From Imbroritus primus (lineage in GTDB: Bacteria > Pseudomonadota > Gammaproteobacteria > Burkholderiales > Burkholderiaceae): DNA of 64,000 bases. A model generated the notes under the pieces. The model did not search any database, was not told the DNA's origin, and saw nothing but the letters and a program-made list of their open reading frames with translations. Positions 32,861-42,822 of this stretch are shown here, piece after piece (the stretch's first letter is position 1; the number at the start of each line of letters is the position of its first letter). Location of the stretch: positions 682,001 through 746,000 of the forward strand of contig AKCV02000015.1 in the NCBI GenBank assembly GCA_000272025.2. The letters are read 5' to 3'. The translations under genes were made by a program, and so were the position numbers.

Positions 32861-34705
32861 TCACACCGTTTTTGCATCACCGTCGTTCGTTCCCGGCATG
32901 GCTGTCGAGCCTGCTGCAGCGGACTGGGCTGCCTGCGCCTGTCGTTGACGGCACTCATCGAACACACGGGCGGTACAACGCGCGCAGATCGCGGGATCGA
33001 GGTGTTCGTAGATGCGGTGGACCGCTTCTTCCTTGCTGGAGAAGATGTGGTCGGCGCCCAGCCGCTCGATGAAGCCGGTCTGACGCCATGTTTCCATGAC
33101 CTGTGTGCGGGGACGGTGGAAGTACAGGTCGCCGCCCATTGCACGGCGCTCGCGGCACTCTGTTTCCCACATCTCGGCCCCGGCCAGGTCGATGAAGTTC
33201 ATGCTCTTCGTCATTACCAGCAAATGGCGCTGCTCCGGTGCCTGGCGCCGGAAACTGTGCAGACGGTCGGTGACATAGGCCACTGCGCCGAAGAACACCG
33301 AACCTTCCACGCGGACCAGCTTCAGTTGCGGGCATTCGGGCTGCGGACGGCGCAACTCATTGAGCGGTGTGAAGCGGCGCGCCGGATCGTCGATATCGGG
33401 CACCATCGGCCGCACGCCAGGGCGCGAGGTGCGATACAGATACGCCACCAGCGAGAGGATCGTACCCAGCAGGATGGCAATCTCGAGGCGCATGACCAGG
33501 GTAGCGGCAAAGGTACTGAGCGCAATAAGGAATTCGGTATTGCTCAGGCGGCGGATCTGGCGGAAGCGATCGAAATCGAACAGGCTCCACGACACCAGCA
33601 GCAGCATTGCGGCGATGGCCGCCAGCGGAATCTGCCCGAGCAGCGGCGCGCTGATGGCAACCAGTCCCACCAGCAAGGCCGAAGAGAATACCGCAGCGAG
33701 CGGTGTACGTGCACCAGCCTCATAGTTCGGCACCGAGCGGTTCAGTGAGCCGCACGACACATACGACGAAAAGAACGAGCCGGCAATGTTCGAGAGCCCC
33801 TGGCCGATGAATTCGCGGTTGGCGTCGATATGCTGGCCTGAGCGCAGCGCGACGGCCTTGGCAATCGAAATGGCCTGGCCGAGCGCGACAATGGTCAACG
33901 CCGCGGCGATACCCAGCATGTCGCCAAACGCATGCCACGACAGCAGCGGATTGGTGAAGGGCGGCAGCGCGGCGGGAATCGCGCCGACCACGGCCACATG
34001 ATGGAAGGGGCCGGCTTCACGCACGTGATTGAGCAGGAATGCCATGGCATAGCCGGCAATCAGGCCGAGCAGCATATGGGGTGTGCGCGGCAGCCAGCGC
34101 CGCGCCGCCAGCGCGCCGATCAGCGTGACGACGCCGACCGCGAACGCGGACAGGTTGATGTCGGCGTAGTCGGTGAACACATGGCGCACGACGCCGAAGG
34201 CCTTGGTGCCGGCTGGCACTTCGAGACCCAGCAAGTCCTTCAGTGCAAACAGCGCGATCAGCATTGCGGCGCCACAGGTAAAGCCGAGCAGGACGGATGG
34301 CGAGATGAAATTGGCCAGCATGCCGAGGCGCAACGCGCCGATCGCCAGCTGCATGATGCCCACGAGCAGCGTGACGGCCAGCACGAGCTGGATGTACTGG
34401 GGGCTGCCCGCCAGCGCAAGGGGCGAGAGCATGGCGAACAGGGCCAGCGAATTGGCATTGGTCGGCCCTGACATGACGTGCCAGCTCGATCCGAAAAGTG
34501 CAGCGACGATGCACGGCACCACAGCGGTGTAGATGCCGTACTGAGGCGGCAGACCGGCCAAGGTCGCAAATGCTACACCCTGGGGAAGCACGAGCAGAGC
34601 GCCCAGGAGGCCGGCGATGAGATCCGCACGCAGCGTCTCCCGTGATACACGGTGGCGCCAGGCTGGCAGCCACCTAAACATGAGAGACGCGAAATCTGGG
34701 CGCAC
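32861..34705 (-). CDS. SulP-family anion transporter with STAS domain
   Basis: The 614-residue protein has about 10-12 membrane segments with the SulP signatures (LLGALLVLPQGVAFATLAGLPPQYGIYTA and GPTNANSLALF) and a C-terminal STAS domain (from about residue 470, with VFFGAVAYVTDRL and MNFIDLAGAEM). It may carry sulfate, bicarbonate or dicarboxylates. The last 60 residues include HLDPAICARCTARVFDEC, an unusual Cys-rich tail. GTG 34705 and ATG 34681 are both possible starts with weak ribosome binding sites. It lies 12 bases downstream of xthA. Confidence 0.9.
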   Translation of the reverse strand: MRPDFASLMFRWLPAWRHRVSRETLRADLIAGLLGALLVLPQGVAFATLAGLPPQYGIYTAVVPCIVAALFGSSWHVMSGPTNANSLALFAMLSPLALAGSPQYIQLVLAVTLLVGIMQLAIGALRLGMLANFISPSVLLGFTCGAAMLIALFALKDLLGLEVPAGTKAFGVVRHVFTDYADINLSAFAVGVVTLIGALAARRWLPRTPHMLLGLIAGYAMAFLLNHVREAGPFHHVAVVGAIPAALPPFTNPLLSWHAFGDMLGIAAALTIVALGQAISIAKAVALRSGQHIDANREFIGQGLSNIAGSFFSSYVSCGSLNRSVPNYEAGARTPLAAVFSSALLVGLVAISAPLLGQIPLAAIAAMLLLVSWSLFDFDRFRQIRRLSNTEFLIALSTFAATLVMRLEIAILLGTILSLVAYLYRTSRPGVRPMVPDIDDPARRFTPLNELRRPQPECPQLKLVRVEGSVFFGAVAYVTDRLHSFRRQAPEQRHLLVMTKSMNFIDLAGAEMWETECRERRAMGGDLYFHRPRTQVMETWRQTGFIERLGADHIFSSKEEAVHRIYEHLDPAICARCTARVFDECRQRQAQAAQSAAAGSTAMPGTNDGDAKTV

Positions 34706-34717
34706 GGTAAAACAGTC

Positions 34718-35536
34718 TTAGGGCAGGGGATTGAGGGAAAGGGTGGCAACGACGGGCGTATGGTCCGAGGGCTGCTCCCATGTCCGTGGCACCTTGTCGA
34801 TGGTGCAAGCGGTACAGGCCTTGGCCAGCGGATCGGACAACAGGATATGATCGATCCGCAGGCCCGCATTGCGCCGGAAGGCCAGCATGCGGTAGTCCCA
34901 CCAGCTATAGAGCTTGGGGGGCTGTTCGAATTGCCGGAAGGCATCTGTCAGTCCGAGCCCTTCGAGCGCACGGAAGGCAGCGCGTTCTTCGGGGGACACC
35001 AGGTTTTCGCCCTCCCACTTGGCGGGATCGTGCACGTCACGGTCTTCCGGGGCGATGTTGTAGTCGCCGAGCAGCGCCAACTGCGGATAGCGCGCGAGCT
35101 CGTCCCGCAGCCACGCGGTCAGCGCCTCGAGCCAGCGCAACTTGTAGGCGAACTTGTCGGAACCGACGGCCTGGCCATTGGGGAAGTACGCTGAAATGAC
35201 ACGCAGTGGTCCACCGGCTGTTGCGTAGGTGCCAGCGACCACGCGTTGCTGGGTGTCTTCGAAACCAGGGATGTTGCGTACGACGTCGGTCGGGGTGGGC
35301 AGGCTGGTCGTGCGGGCCAGGATGGCGACGCCGTTGTAGGTTTTCTGGCCGGTGTAGATGCTGTGGAACCCTGCGCTTTCGAGTTCTGCCAGGGGGTACT
35401 TGTCGTCCGGCAGCTTGAGTTCCTGCAGGCAGAGCAGGTCGATGGGCTGGTCGCTATCCTCCTGCGCCAGCAGCCAGTCGAGCACATGTGGCAGGCGCAC
35501 TTTCAGCGAATTGACATTCCAGGTGGCGAGCTTCAT
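34718..35536 (-). CDS. xthA: Exodeoxyribonuclease III
   Basis: The 272-residue protein of the endonuclease/exonuclease/phosphatase fold has MKLATWNVNSL, LCLQELKL (catalytic Glu), LLGDYNIAPED and the C-terminal DHTPVVATL with the catalytic His. It cleaves DNA at abasic sites and removes 3' blocks during base-excision repair. ATG 35536 begins the conserved N-terminus; the open frame extends to 35590. Length is typical. Confidence 0.96.
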   Translation of the reverse strand: MKLATWNVNSLKVRLPHVLDWLLAQEDSDQPIDLLCLQELKLPDDKYPLAELESAGFHSIYTGQKTYNGVAILARTTSLPTPTDVVRNIPGFEDTQQRVVAGTYATAGGPLRVISAYFPNGQAVGSDKFAYKLRWLEALTAWLRDELARYPQLALLGDYNIAPEDRDVHDPAKWEGENLVSPEERAAFRALEGLGLTDAFRQFEQPPKLYSWWDYRMLAFRRNAGLRIDHILLSDPLAKACTACTIDKVPRTWEQPSDHTPVVATLSLNPLP

Positions 35537-35693
35537 TCCGTCTTCTGTGGGTGTCTGGGGCTCCGGGCAGATCCCCGGCGCCCTGCGCAACGCCTTGCCG
35601 GCATCCGTTCGGAACGTGCCAGGCAGGGCGCGTTGCAGCCGCTATTGTCGCACTACCTGGCCCGGAAGGGGAAATGCCCGCCGATAATGGCAT

Positions 35694-37766
35694 TTAGGCG
35701 GCCATGCCGCCATGGCGCAGCAACGCATCGATGGTCGGCTGGCGGCCCCGGAAGGCCTTGAATGATTCCATCGCCGGACGGCTGCCGCCGGCTTCAAGGA
35801 TGGCCTGGCGGTAACGCATGCCGGTTTCCGGGTCGAGCACCGTACCGCGTGTCTGCGCCGCTTCCTCGAAGGCGGCATAGGCGTCGGCGGACAGGACCTC
35901 GGCCCATTTGTAGCTGTAGTAGCCAGCGGCGTACCCGCCTGCAAAGATGTGCGAGAAGGAATTCGGCCAGCGCGACAGCGTCGCCTGCGGGATGACGTGG
36001 AAAGTATCGTTCACGGTGCGAGCCAGTTCGAGTACCGACTGGTTGCCGCGGGGATCGAAGTCCGTGTGCAGTTGCATGTCGGTGACCGAGAACACGATCT
36101 GGCGCAGCGTCATCATGCCATTCTGGAAATTGCGCGCGGCCAGCATGCGGTCGTAGAGTGCACGGGGCAATGGCTCACCGGTCGTGGCGTGGCGCGTCAT
36201 GCGCGACAGCACCTCCCATTCCCAGCAGAAATTTTCCATGAACTGCGAGGGCAGTTCGACGGCATCCCATTCGACGCCATTGATGCCCGACACGCCCAGG
36301 TCCTCGACCTGCGTCAGCATGTGGTGCAGGCCGTGGCCGAACTCATGGAACAGCGTGATGACTTCGTCGTGTGTGAACAGCGCCGGCCGGCCGCCGACTG
36401 GTGCGGAGAAGTTGCAGGTCAGGTAGGCCACGGGCGTTTGCACGCTGCCATTGCCGAGCCGCTTGCGGCCACGCGCATCGTCCATCCAGGCGCCACCGCG
36501 CTTGCCTTCGCGGGCATACAGGTCGATATAGAACTGCGCCAGCAGGCGGCCATCGCGCGACGAAACACGGTAGAACCGCACATCGGGATGCCATGTGGGC
36601 GCCTCATCTACGGCGATGACAACATCGAACAGTGTCTGGACCACGTCGAACAGCCCCGCCAATACCTGCGGCTCGGGGAAGTACTGTTTCACTTCTTGCT
36701 CCGAGAACGCATAGCGTTGCTCGCGCAATTTCTCGGAAGCGTAGGCGAGGTCCCACGGTTCGAGCTTGTCGAGGCCAAGCGATTCACGGGCGAACGTTTG
36801 CAGTTCGGCCCAGTCGGCTTCCGCGAAGGGGCGTGCCTTGTCGGCCAGTTCACGCAGGAAGGTCAGGACTTGTTCCGGCGACTCCGCCATCTTGGGTACC
36901 AGCGACAGTTCGCCAAAGTTGCCATAGCCCAGCATGCGCGATTCTTCCTGCCGCAGGGCCAGTTGTTCGACCATGTTGGCGCTGTTGTCCCACTCCGGCT
37001 TGCCTTGGTTGTAGGCGGTCAGCTCGGAGGCCCGGGTAACGTTGGCTTCGTACAGCGTCTGGCGCAGGGTGCGGTCGTCTGCATATTGCAGCACAGGGAA
37101 ATAAGACGGGAAATGCAGCGTGAATTTCCAGCCAGCCTTGCCGTCCTTCTCGGCGGCGGCACGGGCGGCTTCCAGCGCATCCTCGGGGACGCCCGCCAGG
37201 CGCGCTTCATCCTCGATGAAGAGTGCATAGGCATTGGTAGCGTCGAGCACATGGTCGGAGAAGGCCTTGCTCAGATTGGCTTGGGCTTCCTGGATTTCGG
37301 CAAAGCGCGCCTTCTGGTCTTCCGGTAATTCGGCGCCGCCCAGGCGAAAGCCGCGCAGTTCATGTTCCAGCAGCATCTTGCGTGCCGGTGAGAGACCAGC
37401 AAACTCCGGACCTTCCGCAATCGCCTTGTACTTGCGGTAAAGCGCGAGATTCTGTCCCAGCGCGGCGCTGAATTCGGTCACGCGCGGCAGGTTTTCCGCA
37501 TGGGCCTGGCGCAGCGCCGGGGTATCGACCACGGCGCTGAGATGGCTGACGATGCCCCAGGCGCGGCCGAGCGGCTCGGTGGCGGCTTCAAGGCGCGTCA
37601 GTACCGTATCCCATGTTGCCGGTGCGGTATCGTTTTCGATGGCCTGGACGGCGGCCTGGGCATCGGCCAGCAGGCGGTCGAGTGCCGGCGTGATGTGTTC
37701 CGGGCGGATGGCGTCGAAGCGCGGCAGGCCGCTGAAGTCGAGCAGGGGGTTGTCGGCAGGCGTCAT
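35694..37766 (-). CDS. prlC: Oligopeptidase A (M3 family)
   Basis: The 690-residue protein has the zinc metallopeptidase motif FHEFGHGLHHML (HExxH, around residue 474) with the third ligand Glu about 25 residues later. Oligopeptidase A is a cytoplasmic enzyme that degrades short peptides, including cleaved signal peptides. The size is normal (about 680). It is downstream of folD on the same strand, 105 bases from its stop. Confidence 0.97.
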   Translation of the reverse strand: MTPADNPLLDFSGLPRFDAIRPEHITPALDRLLADAQAAVQAIENDTAPATWDTVLTRLEAATEPLGRAWGIVSHLSAVVDTPALRQAHAENLPRVTEFSAALGQNLALYRKYKAIAEGPEFAGLSPARKMLLEHELRGFRLGGAELPEDQKARFAEIQEAQANLSKAFSDHVLDATNAYALFIEDEARLAGVPEDALEAARAAAEKDGKAGWKFTLHFPSYFPVLQYADDRTLRQTLYEANVTRASELTAYNQGKPEWDNSANMVEQLALRQEESRMLGYGNFGELSLVPKMAESPEQVLTFLRELADKARPFAEADWAELQTFARESLGLDKLEPWDLAYASEKLREQRYAFSEQEVKQYFPEPQVLAGLFDVVQTLFDVVIAVDEAPTWHPDVRFYRVSSRDGRLLAQFYIDLYAREGKRGGAWMDDARGRKRLGNGSVQTPVAYLTCNFSAPVGGRPALFTHDEVITLFHEFGHGLHHMLTQVEDLGVSGINGVEWDAVELPSQFMENFCWEWEVLSRMTRHATTGEPLPRALYDRMLAARNFQNGMMTLRQIVFSVTDMQLHTDFDPRGNQSVLELARTVNDTFHVIPQATLSRWPNSFSHIFAGGYAAGYYSYKWAEVLSADAYAAFEEAAQTRGTVLDPETGMRYRQAILEAGGSRPAMESFKAFRGRQPTIDALLRHGGMAA

Positions 37767-37871
37767 AAGGGCAATCCGTCATGGGTAGAACAGTTCAGAC
37801 ACATAGCAGATAGGGGCGGTTCATGCGATTCCAACCCCGCTGCGGATGTGCTCCGGCATGCACGGGTATGC

Positions 37872-38723
37872 TCAGGCGGCTGCGCGCTCTGCCGATTCCA
37901 GCGTGTTGATCAGCAGCATGGTGATGGTCATCGGACCCACGCCGCCCGGCACGGGGGTGATCCAGCCGGCCACTTCCCGCACGCCCGCAAAGTCGACGTC
38001 GCCACACAGCTTGCCCTCGTCGTTGCGGTTCATGCCGACGTCAATGACCACGGCGCCGGGCTTGACCATATCCGCGGTAATCAGGTTGCGCTTGCCCACG
38101 GCCGCCACGATGATGTCCGCCTCGCGCGTGTGCGCTGCGAGATCGCGGGTCTTGCTGTTGCAGATCGTGACCGTGGCCCCTGCCTGCAGCAGCATCATGG
38201 CCATCGGCTTGCCGACGATGTTCGATGCGCCTGCCACCACGGCTACGGCGCCACGCAATGGCATGTCGATGGATTCCAGCATTTTCATGCAGCCATAGGG
38301 CGTGCAGGGGCGGAACAGCGGTGCGCCGGTCATCAGTGCGCCGGCATTGGCGACATGAAAGCCGTCCACGTCCTTGGCGGGTGCGATGGCCTCGAGCACT
38401 TTGTGGCTGTCGATATGCTTGGGCAGCGGCAGTTGTACGAGGATGCCGTGAATCTTGGGGTCGGCGTTGAGTTCGGCGATGCGTTCCAGCAGGCCGGCTT
38501 CGGTCAGGTCGGCGGGATAACGGTCGAACACCGAGTAGAAGCCATTTTCCTCGCATGCCTTGATCTTGTTGCGCACATAGACCTGGCTGGCCGGGTCTTC
38601 GCCGACCAGGATGACGGCCAGGCCGGGCTGGTGGCCTTTGGCGGTCAGGGCCGCGGCGCGTGCGGCGGCCTCGGTGCGGAGTTTCTTGGCAAGGGCGTTT
38701 CCGTCGATCAGTTGGGCGGGCAT
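37872..38723 (-). CDS. folD: Methylenetetrahydrofolate dehydrogenase/cyclohydrolase
   Basis: The 283-residue bifunctional enzyme starts [16 protein letters not shown] and has the motifs [40 protein letters not shown] and the NADP-binding [14 protein letters not shown], ending with [15 protein letters not shown]. It interconverts methylene-, methenyl- and 10-formyl-tetrahydrofolate. ATG 38723 begins the conserved sequence; the frame is open to 39104 but the extra part is not FolD-like. Confidence 0.97.
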   Translation of the reverse strand: MPAQLIDGNALAKKLRTEAAARAAALTAKGHQPGLAVILVGEDPASQVYVRNKIKACEENGFYSVFDRYPADLTEAGLLERIAELNADPKIHGILVQLPLPKHIDSHKVLEAIAPAKDVDGFHVANAGALMTGAPLFRPCTPYGCMKMLESIDMPLRGAVAVVAGASNIVGKPMAMMLLQAGATVTICNSKTRDLAAHTREADIIVAAVGKRNLITADMVKPGAVVIDVGMNRNDEGKLCGDVDFAGVREVAGWITPVPGGVGPMTITMLLINTLESAERAAA

Positions 38724-38985
38724 GTGGGATACCGGAAGAAGTGTCTGGAAAGGGGCTGCGGGCTTCGATGGTTCGCTCAGGGAGCCCGAATTCCCGCACA
38801 TTATAAAGCGCCGCGCCGTGGCAGCAGAAATGCGGCGCATGGCCGGGCAGGACATCGCTCGGCTGATGTGGCGCAGGGAAGGGGGGCGTGGACGCGTTGG
38901 GGGCAGAGAGGCAGGCGCGCTTGGGTCTGGCGCCGGACGAGCTGGGCGCTGCCAGGCCCGCAGCGTCCCTGGCAGCGCTGCCGGA

Positions 38986-39618
38986 TCAGGACTGCGGCTT
39001 GGACAGCGCCAGGCGCAGCAGGTCGGCCACCGTGCTGACGTTGAGCTTTTCCATGATATTGGCGCGATGGGCTTCCACGGTCTTGATGGATATGCCCAGG
39101 TCATCGGCGATCTGCTTGTTCAGGCGGCCGGCGACGATGCGTTCGAGCACCTGCTGCTCACGCGTGGTGAGGCGTGACAGCAGATCCTGGGCGGCTTTCT
39201 GTTCACTGGCGGCGGAGAAGTCGGCCCGGGCTTTGTCCAGCATCCGTTCCACGAGCGTGCGCAGCTCGCTTTCATCGAACGGCTTCTCGATGAAATCGAT
39301 GGCACCCTTCTTCATGGTCGACACCGCGAGCGGCACGTCGCCATGGCCGGTCACGAAGACGATGGGCAGGGCCTTGCCTTCGGCGACCAGCCGGTCCTGC
39401 AGTTCCGGTCCGCTCATGCCGTGCATGCGCACGTCGAGGATCAGGCACGCGACCTGGGCGGTATCGTAGGCGGCCAGGAACTGTTCGGCGCTGTCGAAAC
39501 AGCGGACCTGGTAGCCGTTGCCTTCGAGGAGCCAGGTCAGCGAGTCGCGCACGGCTTCGTCGTCATCGACGACAAAGACAGTTTCGGCGCGGCTGGCGGT
39601 GGTGGACGAGGCAGTCAT
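38986..39618 (-). CDS. FixJ-family two-component response regulator
   Basis: The 210-residue protein has a receiver domain ([14 protein letters not shown], phospho-acceptor Asp62 in [12 protein letters not shown], Lys in FIEKPFDE) and a C-terminal LuxR-type helix-turn-helix ([15 protein letters not shown]...[14 protein letters not shown]). It is the partner of the upstream sensor kinase, separated by 20 bases. The gene pair lies divergently next to the pyruvate dehydrogenase operon, so that operon is a candidate target (inference). Confidence 0.95.
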   Translation of the reverse strand: MTASSTTASRAETVFVVDDDEAVRDSLTWLLEGNGYQVRCFDSAEQFLAAYDTAQVACLILDVRMHGMSGPELQDRLVAEGKALPIVFVTGHGDVPLAVSTMKKGAIDFIEKPFDESELRTLVERMLDKARADFSAASEQKAAQDLLSRLTTREQQVLERIVAGRLNKQIADDLGISIKTVEAHRANIMEKLNVSTVADLLRLALSKPQS

Positions 39619-39638
39619 ATCTAACTCCGGTTGTCGAT

Positions 39639-42191
39639 TTACTGATCGTGCAGCACAGGTGTGAGCGGCAGCATGATTTTAAACGTACATCCGACGCCAT
39701 CGGCATTGTTTTCGACCCACAGGCGTCCCTGGTGCGATTCGATGATTGAGCGGCAGATGTTCAGGCCCATGCCCATGCCATCGGATTTGGTGCTGAAAAA
39801 TGGCTCGAACAGACGCTCCTTGGTGGCTTCGTCCACGCCCGGGCCCTGGTCGATGACGTCGATCATGACCACGCGGCCCAGCTCGGAATCGGCCTCCTGG
39901 GCGTGCAGGCGGACCACGCCGGTCGCCCGGAAGCCCTGCAGCATGCCCATGGCTTCGACGGCGTTTTTGAGCAGGTTCACCAGCACCTGTTCGATCAGTA
40001 CCGGGTCGACGAAGAGAATCGTATTGCCCGCGGGCAGGCGCGTAACCAGCGTCACCTTGCGCCGCGAAGCTTCGATTTCGGCCAGGCCAACCGCATCCTC
40101 GACGATGTCCCGCAGTATCGTCTCGCGTCGCTGCGGCTGGCTACGCTTCACGAAGCCACGGATGCGCTGGATGATGGTACCCGCGCGCACGGCCTGGGTG
40201 GCGGTTTTCTCCAGCACCGGAATCAGGTCCTCGGGCGAACTGCGGCCCGAGCGCAACCGTGCCACCGCACCCATGCAGTAGTTGCTGATGGCGGCCAGCG
40301 GCTGGTTGAGTTCGTGCGCCAGCGAGGAAGCCATTTCGCCCATCGTGGTGAGGCGGCTGGTGAACTGCAGGCGCTCCTCATGCTGGCGTGCCATGTCCTC
40401 GGCCATGCGCCGGCTGGTGATGTCGGTGGCGATCTGCATCTGCGCGAGATGGCCATCCACCCACTGGATGTAGCGGCGGCGCACTTCGAACCACTTCTGC
40501 ATATCCGGCATATAGACCTCGCGCGCATCGGTGCTGAAGGTCGTCAGTTCGGAGGCGGGCAGGCCGGCGAAGGCGTCTACGTAATCGGTGACATCGCCGG
40601 TATTCTGCTCCGGATCAGTATCCTCGAGCGCCAGGTGGCCTTCCGCGCCATTGCCGAACAGCTGTTGGTAGTAACGGTTGGCAAACAGCAGTTCGCCGGT
40701 GACCGGGGCGACCACCGACACTGCGGAGTCGAGACTTTCCAGCACGGTGGTGAAGCGCTCGTGCGCGGCGGCCAGTTCTTCCCGGGCCCGCTTGGGCTCG
40801 GTGATGTCGGTCATCGAACTCATCCAGCCGGTATGCACGCCGCGGCCATCGACCAGGGGCGAGACGTACATGCGGGCATAGAAACTCGTACCGTTGCGGC
40901 GCATCACGCGCATCTCGTAGCCGGTCGGCGGCGCCTTGCCCGCCAAGGTGTCGTCGATGCGCTGCTGCATCTCGGCGTCGCGGTTCGGTGGCCAGTACGG
41001 GAACGGCGGGGAACGGCCGACCAGCTCGGCTTCGGACCAGCCCGTCATCCGGCAGAACGCGGGATTCACATAGGTGATGCGGCCGCTGAGATCGAGCGCG
41101 CGCAGGCCGATCAGCATGGAGTTTTCCATAGCGCGCCGGAACGATGTTTCCTCAAGCAGCGCGCGCTGTGCTTCGGCTCGCTGCCGGGTGTGCCGCCAGA
41201 CAGACCACAGGCTCCACAGCACGAAGCACGACAGCCCGCCCACCAGCCAGGCCATCATGGTGTTCGGCAGGTTCGAGCGCGGTGGGTAGGCATCTGCGCG
41301 TAGCGACAACGAGTGCCCTGGGGGATCGAGCAGCACCTCGTAGCTCAGCGACGGGTTCGGCGCCGGCCGGCGCGAGGTGCTGGCGCGCAGGATATTGTTC
41401 TTGTCGATCAGCGAGAACTTGTAGCGCTCGGTCAGTTCGGCCGGCATCAGATGCGTCAGGATGCCGTTGATGGAATACACCGCGCTCAGCGTGCCGAGAA
41501 AGTCGTTGTCGCGCACGATCGGGACCAGCAGCAGCATGAAGCTTTCGCCGCGGGCATTGAGCAGCGGCCGTGAGTAGACCACGCGTTGCGTCTCGCGTGC
41601 GGTTTCGAACGTCACCGCGATGTCGGGATCGACCGGCTCATCAGGCGTCTCGCGCATGCGCGAGGCGAACTCCGAGGTGGAGGGCAGGGCCCAGCGCGTG
41701 CGGCGTCCCGCGTCGAGCCAGTTGATGAAAACGATCTCGGGGTGTTCGCGCAAGATTTCCTGTGCGGTGACGCGGTAGGCGTTCTGGTCCAGTTGCGCGG
41801 CGGCAATGTCGCGCGCCAGCGAGGCCAGCTGATCCTGGTTGCTGAGCAGGCTCAGGCGGACCTTCTGCTGGGCCCACGCTGCATCGCGGTACAGCGAGTC
41901 GCGTTGCTGCTGGATTTCTGTCTGGTGCAGTGTCCACAGGATGAGTGCCATGCTGCAGGCAAACAGCACCATGGCGACCACCGGTACGAGGATGTACCAG
42001 CCAGATCGCCAGCTGCGCCACCAGCGCAGGCGCCAAAGTCCCTTCGGGCGGCGGGTGGATGTGGCGGCATACTCCCCCGCCAGTTCGGCCGCGGCCGCAT
42101 CGAGTTTTTCCGATGGCAATTGGGGGTCGCGCGGATGGAGTGGCGCGGAAGCTGAGCGGAAGCGTTGACGCAGGCGCTGGAATAACGGCAT
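39639..42191 (-). CDS. PAS-domain sensor histidine kinase
   Basis: The 850-residue inner-membrane kinase has a cytoplasmic N-tail, a first membrane helix (about 57-80), a periplasmic sensing domain (80-305), a second helix (about 310-330), two PAS domains (about 345-600), a dimerisation domain with the phospho-accepting His626 (LAHELNQPLAA), and an ATPase domain with N, G1 (DQGPGVDE) and G2 (GMGMGLNICRSI) boxes. This DctB/FixL-like layout fits sensing a small external molecule such as a carboxylate. It works with the FixJ-like regulator downstream and faces away from aceE. Confidence 0.94.
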   Translation of the reverse strand: MPLFQRLRQRFRSASAPLHPRDPQLPSEKLDAAAAELAGEYAATSTRRPKGLWRLRWWRSWRSGWYILVPVVAMVLFACSMALILWTLHQTEIQQQRDSLYRDAAWAQQKVRLSLLSNQDQLASLARDIAAAQLDQNAYRVTAQEILREHPEIVFINWLDAGRRTRWALPSTSEFASRMRETPDEPVDPDIAVTFETARETQRVVYSRPLLNARGESFMLLLVPIVRDNDFLGTLSAVYSINGILTHLMPAELTERYKFSLIDKNNILRASTSRRPAPNPSLSYEVLLDPPGHSLSLRADAYPPRSNLPNTMMAWLVGGLSCFVLWSLWSVWRHTRQRAEAQRALLEETSFRRAMENSMLIGLRALDLSGRITYVNPAFCRMTGWSEAELVGRSPPFPYWPPNRDAEMQQRIDDTLAGKAPPTGYEMRVMRRNGTSFYARMYVSPLVDGRGVHTGWMSSMTDITEPKRAREELAAAHERFTTVLESLDSAVSVVAPVTGELLFANRYYQQLFGNGAEGHLALEDTDPEQNTGDVTDYVDAFAGLPASELTTFSTDAREVYMPDMQKWFEVRRRYIQWVDGHLAQMQIATDITSRRMAEDMARQHEERLQFTSRLTTMGEMASSLAHELNQPLAAISNYCMGAVARLRSGRSSPEDLIPVLEKTATQAVRAGTIIQRIRGFVKRSQPQRRETILRDIVEDAVGLAEIEASRRKVTLVTRLPAGNTILFVDPVLIEQVLVNLLKNAVEAMGMLQGFRATGVVRLHAQEADSELGRVVMIDVIDQGPGVDEATKERLFEPFFSTKSDGMGMGLNICRSIIESHQGRLWVENNADGVGCTFKIMLPLTPVLHDQ

Positions 42192-42822
42192 GGATGACAG
42201 AGGGTTAAGACCCGCAGTGTACCGGCATTCAGGGCCCGCGTCGCTGAGGGAAAGCGCCTAGGGGATCGGCCGGGCGGGTCGAAGACCGGATTGGCCTTGT
42301 CACGGCTCCGTGATGTTGCCGCGATGGATGGCATCGGTTTGGCGGTGCCGCTATTGCGATGGTGGAGCGGGTTTGGGGAAAGTTCGGGCGGATGGCTTGT
42401 CCAACCGCATACCGGTATGTCTGGTGCTGTCCCGATGCACTGTCCGGAGTGGCAGGCGGGACATTGGTCCGGAGGGTGCCGAGCACACTTGTAGCGTTCT
42501 CCGCCGGACGGCTTGGATGCGTCGCGGCACGCGCATTGTGCTGTCTGTACTCAAACGGGTATCCGTAAAAATGTTGCGAATATCGCCGAACGGCAGATAT
42601 TGCACTGCAACTAACTCATATTGCGATGCCGCATTATTTCACATTATAAGAAACTATACCGTAATTTGAAAAATTGACTTGTCTTGCCTGCTAGCCCCCC
42701 ATAGAATCGGCTCATCCGGGAAAGTCCTCCAGGGGACGCGTGCGGCCCTATCAGGACCGCCCTCCGAACCAGTGCCTGGGTTTCCCGAACACGCAAAAAT
42801 GCCATAAGCATAGGAGACAGAT
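42192..42822. other. Long intergenic region between sensor kinase and aceE
   Basis: No gene is supported in these 631 bases. Bases 42560-42670 are clearly AT-richer than the surroundings, as expected for promoters. A palindrome TTGCACTGCAA is at 42600-42610 and a good -35/-10 pair follows at 42621-42649. The aceE leader is then about 170 bases long. Confidence 0.6.
42621..42649 (+). promoter_or_regulatory. Probable promoter of the aceE-aceF-lpd operon
   Basis: TTGCGA (42621-42626) and TTATAA (42644-42649) are spaced by exactly 17 bases in an AT-rich stretch. The inverted repeat TTGCACTGCAA ends 10 bases upstream and could bind a regulator. Other weaker combinations exist around TTGACT at 42674. 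Confidence 0.45.

Noticed and set aside
35949-37328. 459-residue plus-strand open frame opposite prlC
   Set aside because: Antisense shadow of a complete oligopeptidase A gene.
42310-42669. Open frames in the sensor kinase-aceE spacer as genes
   Set aside because: They lack ribosome binding sites and recognisable domains and overlap the AT-rich promoter region.
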